Below are positions 52,701 to 62,078 of a stretch of DNA of 64,000 nucleotides, in pieces. The notes beneath the pieces were generated by a model. It saw nothing but the letters and a program-made list of their open reading frames with translations. It had not been told where the DNA came from and searched no databases. Positions within the stretch are counted from its first letter, which is position 1. Every line of letters begins with the position of its first letter. Both the position numbers and the translations under genes were made by a program. The stretch comes from Siniperca chuatsi (Eukaryota > Chordata > Actinopteri > Centrarchiformes > Sinipercidae), in assembly GCF_020085105.1 (NCBI RefSeq), contig NC_058056.1, positions 12,770,929 through 12,834,928 of the forward strand, written 5' to 3'.

Positions 52701-53143
52701 GCTATGAGCATTGAATGGAACATGTAATTACATGTAACATAAATAACAAACATACAGATTAATCAGAATCAGAATCCGAAATACTTTATTGATCCCCGAG
52801 GGGAAACTCTTTTGCTACAGCAGCTCACTATCACGTCAGTGCACAGAGGAATAGAAGTACTAAGCAAAAAATATATAATACACTATAATACAGGTACATA
52901 TTACATAAGACTGACAATATGTAGTATATCTAATTTGTTAAATGTTTTGATGTCAAGATCTAAGATCAGATTGCTCAGGCATGTCTTTGTCACCGCCAGG
53001 AGAAAGATGCCAAGGCATCACTGCAGGCTCAGATCCAGGGCCTGCGAGAGGACAACCAGCGTCTCCTGGAGGAGTCCTACAGCGCCTCAGCCAAGCTCAA
53101 GAAGTTCACAGAGTGGGTCTTTAACACCATCGACATGAACTGA
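36214..53143 (+). CDS. sipa1l1: SIPA1L1 (SPAR-like) Rap GTPase-activating scaffold, full coding region
   Basis: SIPA1L1 stimulates GTP hydrolysis by Rap, binds actin and PSD-95-type scaffolds, and shapes dendritic spines. Twenty coding exons join with matching phase into 1,748 codons (human about 1,800): 36214-37705, 37834-37964, 39155-39343, 39518-39692, 40604-40707, 41056-41213, 44701-45280, 46429-46703, 46822-47079, 47190-47333, 47429-47586, 47706-47788, 48081-48499, 49427-49651, 50241-50403, 51261-51462, 51772-51921, 52095-52212, 52540-52618 and 53000-53143. Domain order is a Ser-rich N-terminus, RapGAP (about 595-820), PDZ (about 954-1030), a long disordered region and a C-terminal coiled coil ending FNTIDMN. 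The start at 36214 gives MTSLK, as in human; in-frame GTG upstream is not used. The exon at 51261 has an unusual GAAG acceptor. SIPA1L1 fits better than its paralogues L2 and L3, also by the adjacent rgs6. Confidence 0.94.
37834..41213 (+). CDS. sipa1l1: sipa1l1 coding exons 2-6: RapGAP domain
   Basis: Five exons (37834-37964, 39155-39343, 39518-39692, 40604-40707, 41056-41213) cover residues 498 to about 750. They contain [51 protein letters not shown], and [19 protein letters not shown]. In RapGAPs the HIGND asparagine is the catalytic 'thumb'; here it is Asn706. The domain keeps all the motifs I can recall, so the enzyme should be active. Confidence 0.93.
41214..44700 (+). other. sipa1l1 intron 7 (3.5 kb)
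   Basis: This intron, between the catalytic-thumb exon and the following 580-base exon, holds CA-rich simple sequence (about 42090-42280) and a segment ending in a strong isolated donor (TAGGAG then GTAAGT, GT at 43051). I recognise no gene in it; frames such as 43494-44024 lack any family resemblance. Confidence 0.6.
44701..45280 (+). CDS. sipa1l1: sipa1l1 coding exon 7: end of RapGAP and linker
   Basis: Residues 750-943. The exon contains [19 protein letters not shown] and [20 protein letters not shown], which close the RapGAP fold, then [17 protein letters not shown]-like block follows ([20 protein letters not shown] to [12 protein letters not shown]) before the PDZ exon. The following intron (45281-46428) is AT-rich and shows no gene. 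Confidence 0.93.
46429..46703 (+). CDS. sipa1l1: sipa1l1 coding exon 8: PDZ domain
   Basis: Residues 944-1035 form almost an entire PDZ domain. The carboxylate-binding loop appears as [12 protein letters not shown], followed by [20 protein letters not shown] and [23 protein letters not shown] domains bind C-terminal peptides of partner proteins. Confidence 0.95.
46822..47788 (+). CDS. sipa1l1: sipa1l1 coding exons 9-12: post-PDZ linker
   Basis: Exons 46822-47079, 47190-47333, 47429-47586 and 47706-47788 encode residues 1035-1249. Exon 9 keeps [20 protein letters not shown] and [16 protein letters not shown]. Exon 10 carries [15 protein letters not shown] and WRQKSMPDG. Exon 11 is Gly-rich and poorly conserved. 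Exon 12 ends [11 protein letters not shown]. The short introns (79-292 bases) are all GT/AG. Confidence 0.88.
48081..51462 (+). CDS. sipa1l1: sipa1l1 coding exons 13-16: disordered SPAR C-terminal region
   Basis: Exons 48081-48499, 49427-49651, 50241-50403 and 51261-51462 encode residues 1250 to about 1585. Landmarks are [79 protein letters not shown] and [19 protein letters not shown]. It is Ser/Thr-Pro rich, as expected for phospho-regulated scaffold regions. The intron before exon 16 carries a hAT element (50465-51131), and the exon 16 acceptor is the less common GAAG. Confidence 0.9.
50465..51131. mobile_element. hAT-like non-autonomous transposon with internal minisatellite
   Basis: The left end reads TAGTGATTCCCAACCAGGGG and the right end reads GGTTGGGAACCACTG, giving hAT-style inverted termini close to CAGTGGTTCCCAACC. 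The flanking octamers ATGTAGTA and ACATAATA agree at 5 of 8 positions with only transitions between them, which fits an aged target duplication. No transposase is present. The element lies in a sipa1l1 intron. Its left part matches the inverted partial copy at 60261-60663. Confidence 0.7.
50650..50885. repeat. 34-bp minisatellite inside the hAT element
   Basis: Six to seven imperfect copies of a 34-base unit recur, each containing GTTAGCTAAAAGTAATGGAT followed by AAACAGTTGAAATA. Individual copies are shortened or point-mutated. There are no unique spacers, so it is not a CRISPR-like array. Confidence 0.85.
51772..53143 (+). CDS. sipa1l1: sipa1l1 coding exons 17-20: C-terminal coiled coil
   Basis: Exons 51772-51921, 52095-52212, 52540-52618 and 53000-53143 encode residues 1586-1748. 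[20 protein letters not shown] leads into [18 protein letters not shown]. The coiled coil then runs from [18 protein letters not shown] to [18 protein letters not shown] and ends [14 protein letters not shown]. The stop TGA is at 53141-53143. Confidence 0.93.
52763..52900 (-). mobile_element. LINE/SINE-type 3' tail, copy 2
   Basis: On the minus strand the segment ends GGATCAATAAAGTATTTCGG then ATTCTGATTCTGATT. It matches the element at 2281-2400, including the GTGCACTGACGT and TATAGTGTATTATAT stretches. It lies in the last intron of sipa1l1, antisense to the gene. Confidence 0.72.
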
Positions 53144-55005
53144 TGCACATAGCCGCCGGCTGCTCTACATTAGGAGTTTGACCACTACTCAACCTAATCT
53201 GAAAATTGGTTGTTCAGCACTGCACTTACAACAGAAGTACTCATAAAACTCACAACATAAACTGTTTCTCTTGGGCTTTTACAAACCAGTGCCAACCTGG
53301 ACTTACATGTCATCCTTCCTCAGCCTTGTGGCTCTGTAGAATGATCACCATGAAAGACTACATTGTTTTGGGAAAGAACAGGGGAATAGAAGAAAAAGTG
53401 GTGCAACTGTGTGTCAGTTTTGATCAGCATGCACTCCCTTCCTTAGAATTTCACAAATATGATGCTTTATGTCCCATTTAATGGATTGTTGGTATCCCTG
53501 CATGTCAGAGACAGCAAGATGTTGAAACTAACCTAAAGGGATTTAAAGTTACTGTCCCCATTTAGCTCCCCAGCTAACCTAATTACAAGTGAACAGATTT
53601 CCAATTAAAAAGCTCTGACACAATTTAAAATGTGTTCATCCCATGCGAGACTTGGTGAAAACAGTCCCATATTCCTCTGATAGTGGCTGACACTTTCTAA
53701 GAATTAAGTGAGTGTGTGGTAAATGAATTGCTGTTTACACATTCTTCAGTTTTCCCAATTCGTGATAACAACACTGATTATTTTTTATTACTAACCAAAA
53801 GAAAAGAAGCTGTAAGAGATGATGGGAGATGTCATCCCCCGTAAGACACTCTGCTTTTTCAGTAGCAGCGTGGGTAGGTAGACACAGACAGGCAGACCCT
53901 TTGCATAGCACAGAACTGTAAACACGGTAAGGTCAAGTCTGTGCTGCCTATGTAACAAGATTGTACAAGTGTATCAAATGTTTGATTTCTAGAGGGTTAA
54001 AAGCAAGTAAAACGTATATATAGGACTACTGGTCACAAGCTGATGAAAAGAATATATATTGTAAAAACACAGAACAATATGGGCACCATAAAGATAGAGG
54101 TTGACCGTTCAGTGTCACTTATTCAGATTATTGTAAATATATGATGTTAACATTTATTTTCTCACATCTGCCCTTGATATGATACATAAAGAGCATTTAT
54201 GACGATAAATAAGATGATGTCCAAGATAAGAAAACAGCCATATGCAGTTAGAGATCTGCATGTTCTTATAATGATTACTATCCAATATGAATATCCTTTA
54301 AATCCAAATTAAGTTTTCAACAGGAAAAAGCTAACTTTTGATCCAAAATACTAAATCTTTTTTTTTAAGTCCTTAGTTTATTTCCAGCCTTGCCTGCTGC
54401 AGTGGATTGATTGACAGTGCCACCTAGTGTTGATAAAATGTAAAATGCTACATGGACCCCCTCCTCCATCCATAGCATGCTAAAAGGCCTCAATCTGATC
54501 CTAGATTAAATCGGTACTGTTCACTATATGATTACATAGTAAAATATTGTGTAAATCCTTAAATTCCAGCTACAGAGTTTTCTGTAGTGTGTAAATCTGC
54601 TTGTAAGCCTGACCTGAATTTGGTCTGTAGATGACCAGACAAAGTATTTAAGCCTCATAACTGTTTCCTTTTGTACTCAGATACTGTGCAACTGTATATA
54701 AGGACAATTTGATATTCATCAGAATTTGCACCTTCATTCTTATTTTTTAAGATTATTTTTGATGTATTTCTGCTTTATTGGCTAGGATATAGTGGAGAGT
54801 GAAAGTACCAATATGAAAGATAAACAGGGGATAAGACAGGACAAAGACCATGAGCCGGAGTCAGACGAATGAGTCCCGGGCCCTTCAGATCGCCCCTGCA
54901 CCTTCATTCTTAACATGTGTGACAGCATGTGATTCTGTTTCCATTGAGCTGTGATGTGTAAAAATGTTTATATCTATTAAAGATATTTTGTTGAATTACA
55001 CTTTG
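53144..55005 (+). other. sipa1l1 3' UTR
   Basis: About 1.85 kb follows the stop codon. I see no AATAAA at a sensible place; the variant ATTAAA at 54976-54981, followed by GT-rich sequence (TGGTCTTTGGCGTGG), is the best poly(A) signal. A SINE with target duplications lies inside (54743-54896). Confidence 0.55.
54743..54896 (-). mobile_element. SINE-like insertion with 16-bp target duplications
   Basis: The same 16 bases, TGCACCTTCATTCTTA, flank the segment at 54727-54742 and 54897-54912. On the minus strand the insert runs from GGGGCGATCTGAAGGGCCCG to CCTAGCCAATAAAGCAGAAA and an A-rich end. Perfect duplications of this length are typical of LINE-mediated retroposition. The tail resembles that of teleost tRNA-SINEs such as the one at 27655-27826. 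Insertion occurred in the sipa1l1 3' UTR, antisense. Confidence 0.8.
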
Positions 55006-55462
55006 CCTCACAGAGTGGTCTTTGGCGTGGAGTTTTGTTGCAGATATGATGTGATTTAGACACACCATTAATATCATCAACAGCACAGAAAGACAGAGGT
55101 TTCCCAAAAGGCGTGCTGATTATGTTTTAACCAGACAAAAACAGGAAAAGTAATTTAACAGCTGGGGCCATCTGAGGTGGCTGTAAGAGTAAATGAATAC
55201 TTGTCAGTGGCCTGGCAGGAGGGGGCTGCCTGCTGTTGTATTGTGATTAACAGAGAGCTGCTGTCTTTACACTTAGGCGTGATTACACAAAGGCTGTCGA
55301 CATGACAGAGACAAGTCTAGATCAGACAGATTGATGGATGAGGATAACCTGAGACGCCAGTGTGAAGACATGGACGATTATGGATCCAAGCAATGACTGG
55401 AGTGTGATGTCTTGCAGAGTTATGGCGACTTAAAAGCTGTTTTGGGATATTTAGTCAATTAG

Positions 55463-56230
55463 ATTAAAGGATAGGCTCCCATTTAAATTTTTTTTTAAAT
55501 AATACTCACGTAGCCACATGTACATTGATAGAGGTATTGGTAGCTAGAATTGTTCCTCCTGACCATACTGGCCATGAAGAGATCCCTTTCTAATGTGATT
55601 CCAATGGAAGAGATGGGGGACAAATCCAGTCCTACTTCTGTGCAAAATTGCATTTGTTAATTTAGAGCTGAGGCTTCAGCAGTCTGAGTTAAATAAATCA
55701 AGTGGGCATCTTCTAAAATTTTAGTCTTTTTAGTACAAAATCCTCTCTTCTGTTTCCACAGTGTTTCCTTGATGAGCTGCAGTGGAGGAATAGTAACAAG
55801 GAGGAAACATCAGAGGATCACTTCAGTCATTAGAACTGATTCTCTAGGGGCCTGAACATCTGTAGCAAATTTCATCCAATAGTTATTGAGATATTTCAGC
55901 TGCCTGCCGACAGACCAACATACCACCCTTCTAGCATGGCTAAAAAGAGGGAATTTCATATTAAAAAGACTGTATCTTTGGAAGATACAAACTTAATTTG
56001 TCTAACTCAGACTGCTGAAGCCTCATATTAGCTTTGGCTGAACTTCAGAACACATTTTGCACAAGACGAGGACTGTGAACTGTCCCCCATCTCCTATATT
56101 GAAAATGCACCAGGAGGGGATCTCTGCACGGCCAATATGAAGAGGAGTCATCAGAGCGACTGATATCTCTATCAACGTACCAATGATATGAATATCATGA
56201 CTCGAAAAATTGTGATCCTATCCTTTAAAT
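55463..56230. mobile_element. TTAA-ended MITE with about 300-bp inverted arms
   Basis: The left end reads ATTAAAGGATAGG (55463-55475) and the right end CCTATCCTTTAAAT (56217-56230). The arms continue as diverged inverted repeats: GAGATGGGGGACAAATCCAG and GAGGCTTCAGCAGTCTGAGT on the left correspond, reverse-complemented, to sequence near 56050-56100 and 56005-56030 on the right. TTAA is present at both ends, as in piggyBac-type elements. The middle (about 55780-55940) contains AGTTATTGAGATATTTCAG, part of another common fish repeat. No transposase frame is present. Confidence 0.75.
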
Positions 56231-56496
56231 TATTTCTTTAAATAATGAATGTCTCCACTGCATCTCCACATGTTTAGACGCAACATCAGCCACACTGTAT
56301 GTATTTGTTCAGGTAATTAATACACAACACACCCCTTCAATTACTTTACATGCAAGCAGGATCTCTGTGGTGTCATGTGTGTGGCCAGTAGTGTTGCTGT
56401 CTGGCAGAGGTGTGGCTATGAACAGGCTGTTCAATAATTTAGCATTAATGCAGATTATAGCAGGGTTGGCCCCCTTAAAGCAGATTAGAGAAGTCC

Positions 56497-56538
56497 CTGC
56501 CTGCCTGCCTGTCTGTCTGTCTGTCTGTCTGTCTGTCA
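56497..56538. repeat. CTGC/CTGT tetranucleotide microsatellite
   Basis: Three CTGC units are followed by about seven CTGT units, a compound tetranucleotide repeat. Confidence 0.9.
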
Positions 56539-57774
56539 CCTTGTTAATGATGGCACTCCTTAATGCCGGAGCAGCTCATGGGACAGGAAGATATGCTGAT
56601 CGCAGTCACTGCAGTGTAGGTCATGTGTGTGGTTTGTTGTAATCTATGGGATGGGTGGTTATGTTATATTGCTATATGGTAGATGTGCAGAGAAGTGGAT
56701 GTGTAGTTGTGAGTTGCAGAGCTCTGTGGGGGATGGGAGGGAGATATGATATACAGCCCTGCTCTTTACCTGCTGAAAAGTATTAGAGAAATGTGTGGGG
56801 TAAGCACCGTGGGCCGAGGAATGGTTTCACATGCGGGTGTGTGACCTCGGTTTCCCTTGGTTACCACATTTACTGAGAACAGCAGTTTTGAGTTTTCTTT
56901 TCATCTGCTTGCGCCTGAAGAAAACTCCTGAACACATTGTACTTTTAATAATGAGAAGTGAGCTTTTCATCCATTTCGCTTGATAAAAACCTTTTCATTC
57001 AATGTATTTTCTGTGTCTGGATAGTTGAAGTGCCTCAAATATTTTCAAAAGCAACGAAAGGGGCTTTACAGGACCTTTGATTGGATAACAACACGCAGCT
57101 GAACGAGAGATGAACACACAGTGAAAAAAAGCAAGCAAGATAGCTCTTTGATAACTGGTGAACTGGTTCTGTCAACACAAACATCTGTATGTGTGTGTGT
57201 CTGTGTGTGTTCACTCTCCATGCATGTATTCACAAATTGGCCATGCCATGTATTTCTGGAGTATTTTCCTTGGAGGCTTTTGGGATCTCATTTATTGCAG
57301 GAAAAAAAGGTTCATGCATTCGGGTTGCCATTTAAGCTTGAATGATTCCAGAGTTTCCTTGGAGAGAGAGGGAAGGAGGAGAAGACATGCGAGAGTGGAG
57401 TAGCTGGAGACAGAAACAGAGACCATGTTTGTCATCCTCACGCACAAAAAATGGAATTCATAGTAATGCCAGGAAATAAAAAAAGCTTCAGAAAAACAAA
57501 TATAAGTTGTGGAAATGTGTCTAACTTTGGATCATAGCCTCTCACACATAAGCTTTGAATAGTAATTGAAAAGCATTATCTCTGAGGTTGCTTGCTCAAA
57601 GAGTCTGGAATATATATTTATAGCCGGCATCTGTGTGTGCTTAGTAACAGTAACTTGTTTTTATGTTAGCATTTCAATATCCTCCTAATGAAATGTTTCT
57701 CATTTTCAGCATTGGTGGGCGCTGCTGCAGTATGCATCCCTCTGTCCTCCTTTTCTCTTCCCTGTGCATCCACT

Positions 57775-57775
<1 letters not shown>

Positions 57776-57852
<77 letters not shown>
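57776..57852. repeat. CT microsatellite (long)
   Basis: About 33 uninterrupted CT units and a short imperfect tail. Two shorter CT runs follow at about 57968-57994 and 58171-58191. Confidence 0.92.
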
Positions 57853-57853
<1 letters not shown>

Positions 57854-57968
57854 GTCTTTCTTCTCCCTCCCCTATTTTCCTCTTTATATTCTCTCTAATT
57901 CCTTCATGCCTCCCACTTTTCCAACTTGATCTGCCCCTCTCTATTGCAAAGCATCTCCTGCCTGCCTC

Positions 57969-58001
<33 letters not shown>

Positions 58002-58019
58002 TCTCTTTCGCTCTCGCTC

Positions 58020-58332
58020 AGACTCGAGCACATGCAGACAGAGGGAGAGGGGGGATGAACGAGGTGCACACATGTGAGGATCTCCTGAACTGCCGGGGCA
58101 AGGCAGGACTGGTGAAGAGAGAAGAAGAGGAGGAGGATGAATAGAGGAATACTGCAGTGACCAGCCAGCTTCTCTCTCTCTCTCTCTCTCTGCTTCACTG
58201 CTTTCATCACCCAGTCTTCTTCATCCCCTTCTCTCCCCCTCTGCCAATTATACCATGAACCTGCCTGCTGCTTGTTGCTAAGGGGGAGCCAACCGGGGGA
58301 GCAGAGTGGACCAGGCATTATTTTGTTTCTAA
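58020..58332 (+). other. Possible non-coding first exon of rgs6
   Basis: A GC/GA-richer stretch between two CT tracts ends TTTCTAAG then GTAATG (GT at 58333-58334), a plausible donor. It sits 2.6 kb before the acceptor of the rgs6 start-codon exon. CT/GA tracts near fish transcription starts are common. No transcript evidence is available. Confidence 0.35.
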
Positions 58333-60919
58333 GGTAATGAATGCTTCAGTAATGGCAACTGTCAGGTGTCACAGATGTTGCATTGCACTCGGCTGCTCGC
58401 CTGCTGAGACTGAACAGGGCTTTGGGACTAACAGTCACAATGTGGTTCTGGGTGTATCTGGAGCAATGCTTGTTTTGTGCATGTTTGTGTGTGAACTCCA
58501 GTTTATTCAGTTTGTTTCAGTTGACTGGGCGTCTATTGGCTTGTTTATTCGAGCCATTGCAGGGGGCTCTGCCCTGTGAATATGTGTGTGTGTGTAAAGT
58601 CCTTTTAGTGTTTGTCTCCTCATAAATTGGTGTTTGCTGTGTGCTTGGATTTGAGGTTGTGCATGTGAAGAGACACACACATGTATTGTACATGAGGGTA
58701 TGTTGGTGCTCTCTGGCTGTCTTTCAGCAACTGTCAGTGTCCATATTCCATCTGTTTCACTTTGACACAAGCTTTCAATTAACATCTTGGACGGGCCCTT
58801 AGTGGAGTGATTTGCATGCTTGAGCAGCTTGATTGAGGGGAAGTTATTCTCTAGAATTACAGCTTCCTGTCCACAGGGGACCTACTGGTACACTATTGTT
58901 TTCTTTAAGCAGGTGCTATGCAATCCATACTGCCTGTCTTTCTATACGGCCCTTGAGGCCGACGCAGAGATTAGCTGTCTAATGTGCTCTGACTCTAAAA
59001 AGAGCACAGACGTGCTAGCCAATGGGGAGTGCGGCACTCTGCACTTCTGTTGTTAATAACAAACACTACGGCGAGAGCGGATGATTACTTATTCTTATCA
59101 CCATGCTCCATGGTGTAATAGATTAAAGTGTTTAACTAAAGTGAACTAAGCCACCTTGCATGTCTACTGTCGTGCAAGTCAGTGGCACGCTGAATTTCAA
59201 CAATTTCAATTTTCCCCTCTCTCCACCAGAGCCATTATGTGCAATTGTTCAAACTTGTAACATTGCACAGCTACAATTACATAATTCAACTACTTCAAAT
59301 CCCTTGCCAGCGGCTGGCCCTTGGCAAGATGCAGTGTTACTAATTCAGTTAATGTATGAAGGTTTCATCTTGTGCCTGCTCATGTGTGCCTGACATGAAA
59401 TGCTGTCTGTATCCTAGCTGTTACAGTGAAAAGTGAGGCCCAGTGAGCTGGGTGATTATTTTTTTTCTCTGGCAGCTTTATCCTCTTGCACTTTGTGTTT
59501 TATAAGTACCAAAAATTATGAATGTGTCGAACTGTGTAATCCACCCCCTTGCCCCTCTTTCCTCCGCGCGATGAAAGGACTAACAAATGCTTTAACCCAT
59601 TTAACACACACGGGAGTCTTCAATGGTAAAGGGTAGACAGGGCTAAGGAGGCTCGTTGAAGCCCAGTCGTCAGCATAGGTTATGGAAATCCTTAGTTAAG
59701 CAAAATTAATTCTCCTGAGAGAGTGAGAGGGAGGGAGGGAGAGGGGAGACAGCCGAGAGAAAGTGATGGGGACTGTGTAGAGGTTGTAAATAAATCCCTT
59801 AACAGCAGCTCTCAAAGAATGAAGGCTGGGGGGGGGGTGATGCAGATCAGAGGTAACAATCATACTATTGCAGGCAACACTTACTTACGCTTAGCAAAAA
59901 AACAACAAACATAGTGGCTAGCATGGACCACAGTTAAATTCAGTGAGGGTTCATTCATTATGAACATCAGTTTTCTGTTAAGAACGCATGACTCATCAAC
60001 CTCACAGCCAAACTGACTATGTGTTGGAGACACACACCTGTGCTGTAAACATAATTATTGGCAGCATGACTGTAAGAAAATAAGTACCCCTTCATCGACA
60101 GCATCCGACACGTTCCAAATGTATTCCTTTGAGTTGATTTTTAACGTTATTTAACGGTATCATTTAACACTATCAATTACATAAAAGTGGATATTGTTGC
60201 AATAATTTTTTAATGCCATTGAAACAGTTATGTTGTCAAGTTTGCATTTGGAATACTAGTTTCAACCATTTATCCATTACTTTTAGATATCTATTTCAAC
60301 CATTTTAGTTTAGCTATTTCAACTAGCTATGTATTTATCTGTTACTTTTAGGTAACTATATTAAACATTTCTTCCTGACTTTTATCTCTATTTCAACTGT
60401 TTATCCATTACTTTTAGCTAACGCTAGCTTTTTAAACTGTTTATTCATTACTACTAATGTTTACCTCTCTGCTCATGATAACAAGTTTTCACACTCATTT
60501 GCAGGGGTGGAGATGTTACAGTTAATTTAAAATGCGTATGTATTTTTTTTATTCAAATCATAATCTCTATTTTTTCAAATTAGTTGAGCAACTCCACAAT
60601 CTTTCATATAGCCCCTGGTAGCTGCAGCAGTACCTCACAAGTACCCCTGGTTGGGAATCACTGCAGTATGCTCATGATTTGACTTTGTAGCTTAGTTAAT
60701 ATTCATCTTACATCAGCCTACCTGAGCTCCCTTATCTGTCCCTGCTGTGACAGGCGTCTCCTTTCTGAGACAGCAGCATATACAGTTTGGCAGCTGAATG
60801 TCACGACGATAAAAACTGGAGGAATGTTGGTTCCCAGGGGAAATAGAAATACTGACCGATGTTTATCAAATCGTCATTTTGTGTGCTGTGTTGATGTGGT
60901 TCATCTGTTTCTTCGACAG
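58333..60919 (+). other. Upstream region or first intron of rgs6
   Basis: No protein-coding signal was recognised. The stretch at 58800-59340 looks non-random, with an ATTTGCAT octamer and several TAAT-core sites, and could be a non-coding regulatory element. A partial hAT copy lies at 60261-60663. Confidence 0.45.
60261..60663 (-). mobile_element. Partial hAT-like copy, inverted relative to 50465-51131
   Basis: The right end CCCCTGGTTGGGAATCACTG is the exact reverse complement of 20 bases spanning the left end of the other element (CAGTGATTCCCAACCAGGGG, with the first base T there). The same 34-base minisatellite units occur in reverse at about 60261-60430 (CTATTTCAACTGTTTATCCA and similar). 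The opposite terminus is missing. Confidence 0.7.
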
Positions 60920-60931
60920 GACTGAGGGAAA

Positions 60932-61015
60932 ATGGCAGAGGGGTCCAGAGACCAGGGAGGCGTGGGCACCACTGATCCAGAGGAGGACTCCCCCAATATG
61001 ATTGTCTACAGGAAG
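60932..61015 (+). CDS. rgs6: RGS6, first coding exon only
   Basis: RGS6 belongs to the R7 family of regulators of G-protein signalling, which bind Gbeta5 and speed GTP hydrolysis on Galpha i/o in heart and brain. The acceptor CGACAG precedes an exon starting at 60920. The ATG at 60932 gives 28 codons, MAEGSRDQGGVGTTDPEEDS then PNMIVYRK, ending at AAG then GTAAGG. The match to the human RGS6 N-terminus (DPEESSPNMIVYCK) and the exon end are convincing, and human RGS6 also follows SIPA1L1 on the same strand. The DEP, GGL and RGS domains lie beyond the window. Confidence 0.88.
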
Positions 61016-61831
61016 GTAAGGCTGAATCTATGTGTGTGCTACAGTATGGCCTATATGAAGGGAGAAACATTCGATGAGAGGCAATGACCCGTAGACAGGC
61101 TCCTGAAAGCCCACTGGTCCGTGTCAGTGTGGATCTACCACATACTGGTTTCACTGTCAAACTCAGGCGTCAGGAAGCCTCTCTTTCAACCATCTTGAAA
61201 CAAGCTCAACTCTATCTCTTACTCTCTCAGTCCTTCTCTCCCTTCAGGACCCTCTTCCTACCACTGTACCAACACTAGTCTGGCAAACTTCAGCCCTCCA
61301 GTGTTTTAATAAGCTCTCAATCCCATCAGTGAGGGTTTTGGCAGTGAGAGGTCCTTTTAGTGTCAAGGGTAATTGCCTCGTCCCCATGGCGCCTCACTTT
61401 CAATAGCTGCTGTTTGATTGGAGAGTATGAGCAGTATTGGTGGCTAATTACGTGGATGTTCGGCTGGGAGGAAGTAGCTGATTCTCCAGGGCTGGGATTG
61501 GGAACGGCCAATGAGGGGGTGGTTGTTCCTCCTCAACCGGCGAATAGCTTGTTATTTCTCTGCCAGTGCTGTGACAGGCCCACTTTAAAAAAAAAAAAAA
61601 GCTTCTTTTGATCTTAAACCCAGGGATCCACTGCTACCACCAAGCCTGCTGTCTTGGTTACTGTAAAAAAGTATGCTATAAGCAGGACGGAGTAGACAGA
61701 TCCTGTCCCACTGTCCCAAATCTGTTGTTTCATCCTAATGATTGTCCGTTTATATAGAGAGGTAAACAGATTAGTGGAGGGATGGGAGCAAGATAGGATG
61801 TGAAATGATTGTTGACAGCGGCTGTGTTAGT

Positions 61832-62078
61832 GGTAAATGGACTGTACTTGTATAGCGCTTTCTAGTCTTTCCGACTACTCAAAGTACTTCACACTACATA
61901 TCATATTCACCCCATTCATACACTGATGGCAGGTGCCAAAACTAACTCATTCACACACACCAAAGGCTCAGGAGCAATTTGGGGTTCAGTGTCTTGCCCA
62001 AGGACACTTTGACATGTGTGCCGGGATCGAACCGCCAACCTTCCGATTGGTGGACGACCCGCTCTACCACTAAGCCTC
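61832..62078 (-). mobile_element. tRNA-derived SINE-like repeat with intact A and B boxes
   Basis: Read on the minus strand, the head has A-box TGGTAGAGCGG (62059-62069) and B-box GGTTCGATCCC (62023-62033), both perfect to the pol III consensus. The body continues TGTCCTTGGGCAAGACACTG and ends at AGTCCATTTAC. This is a widespread teleost repeat. The frame at 62016-62372 overlaps it and is not a gene. Confidence 0.75.

Larger units (their letters stand above)
56231..58019. other. Intergenic region before rgs6
   Basis: No gene is recognised. It contains a CTGC/CTGT tetranucleotide run (about 56497-56538) and the CT microsatellite at 57776-57852. Frames through the CT tract are Leu/Ser or Arg/Glu artefacts. 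Confidence 0.6.

Noticed and set aside
57666-58318. Long overlapping frames on both strands rich in Ser-Leu or Arg-Glu
   Set aside because: They are translations of CT/GA microsatellites with no other conserved sequence.
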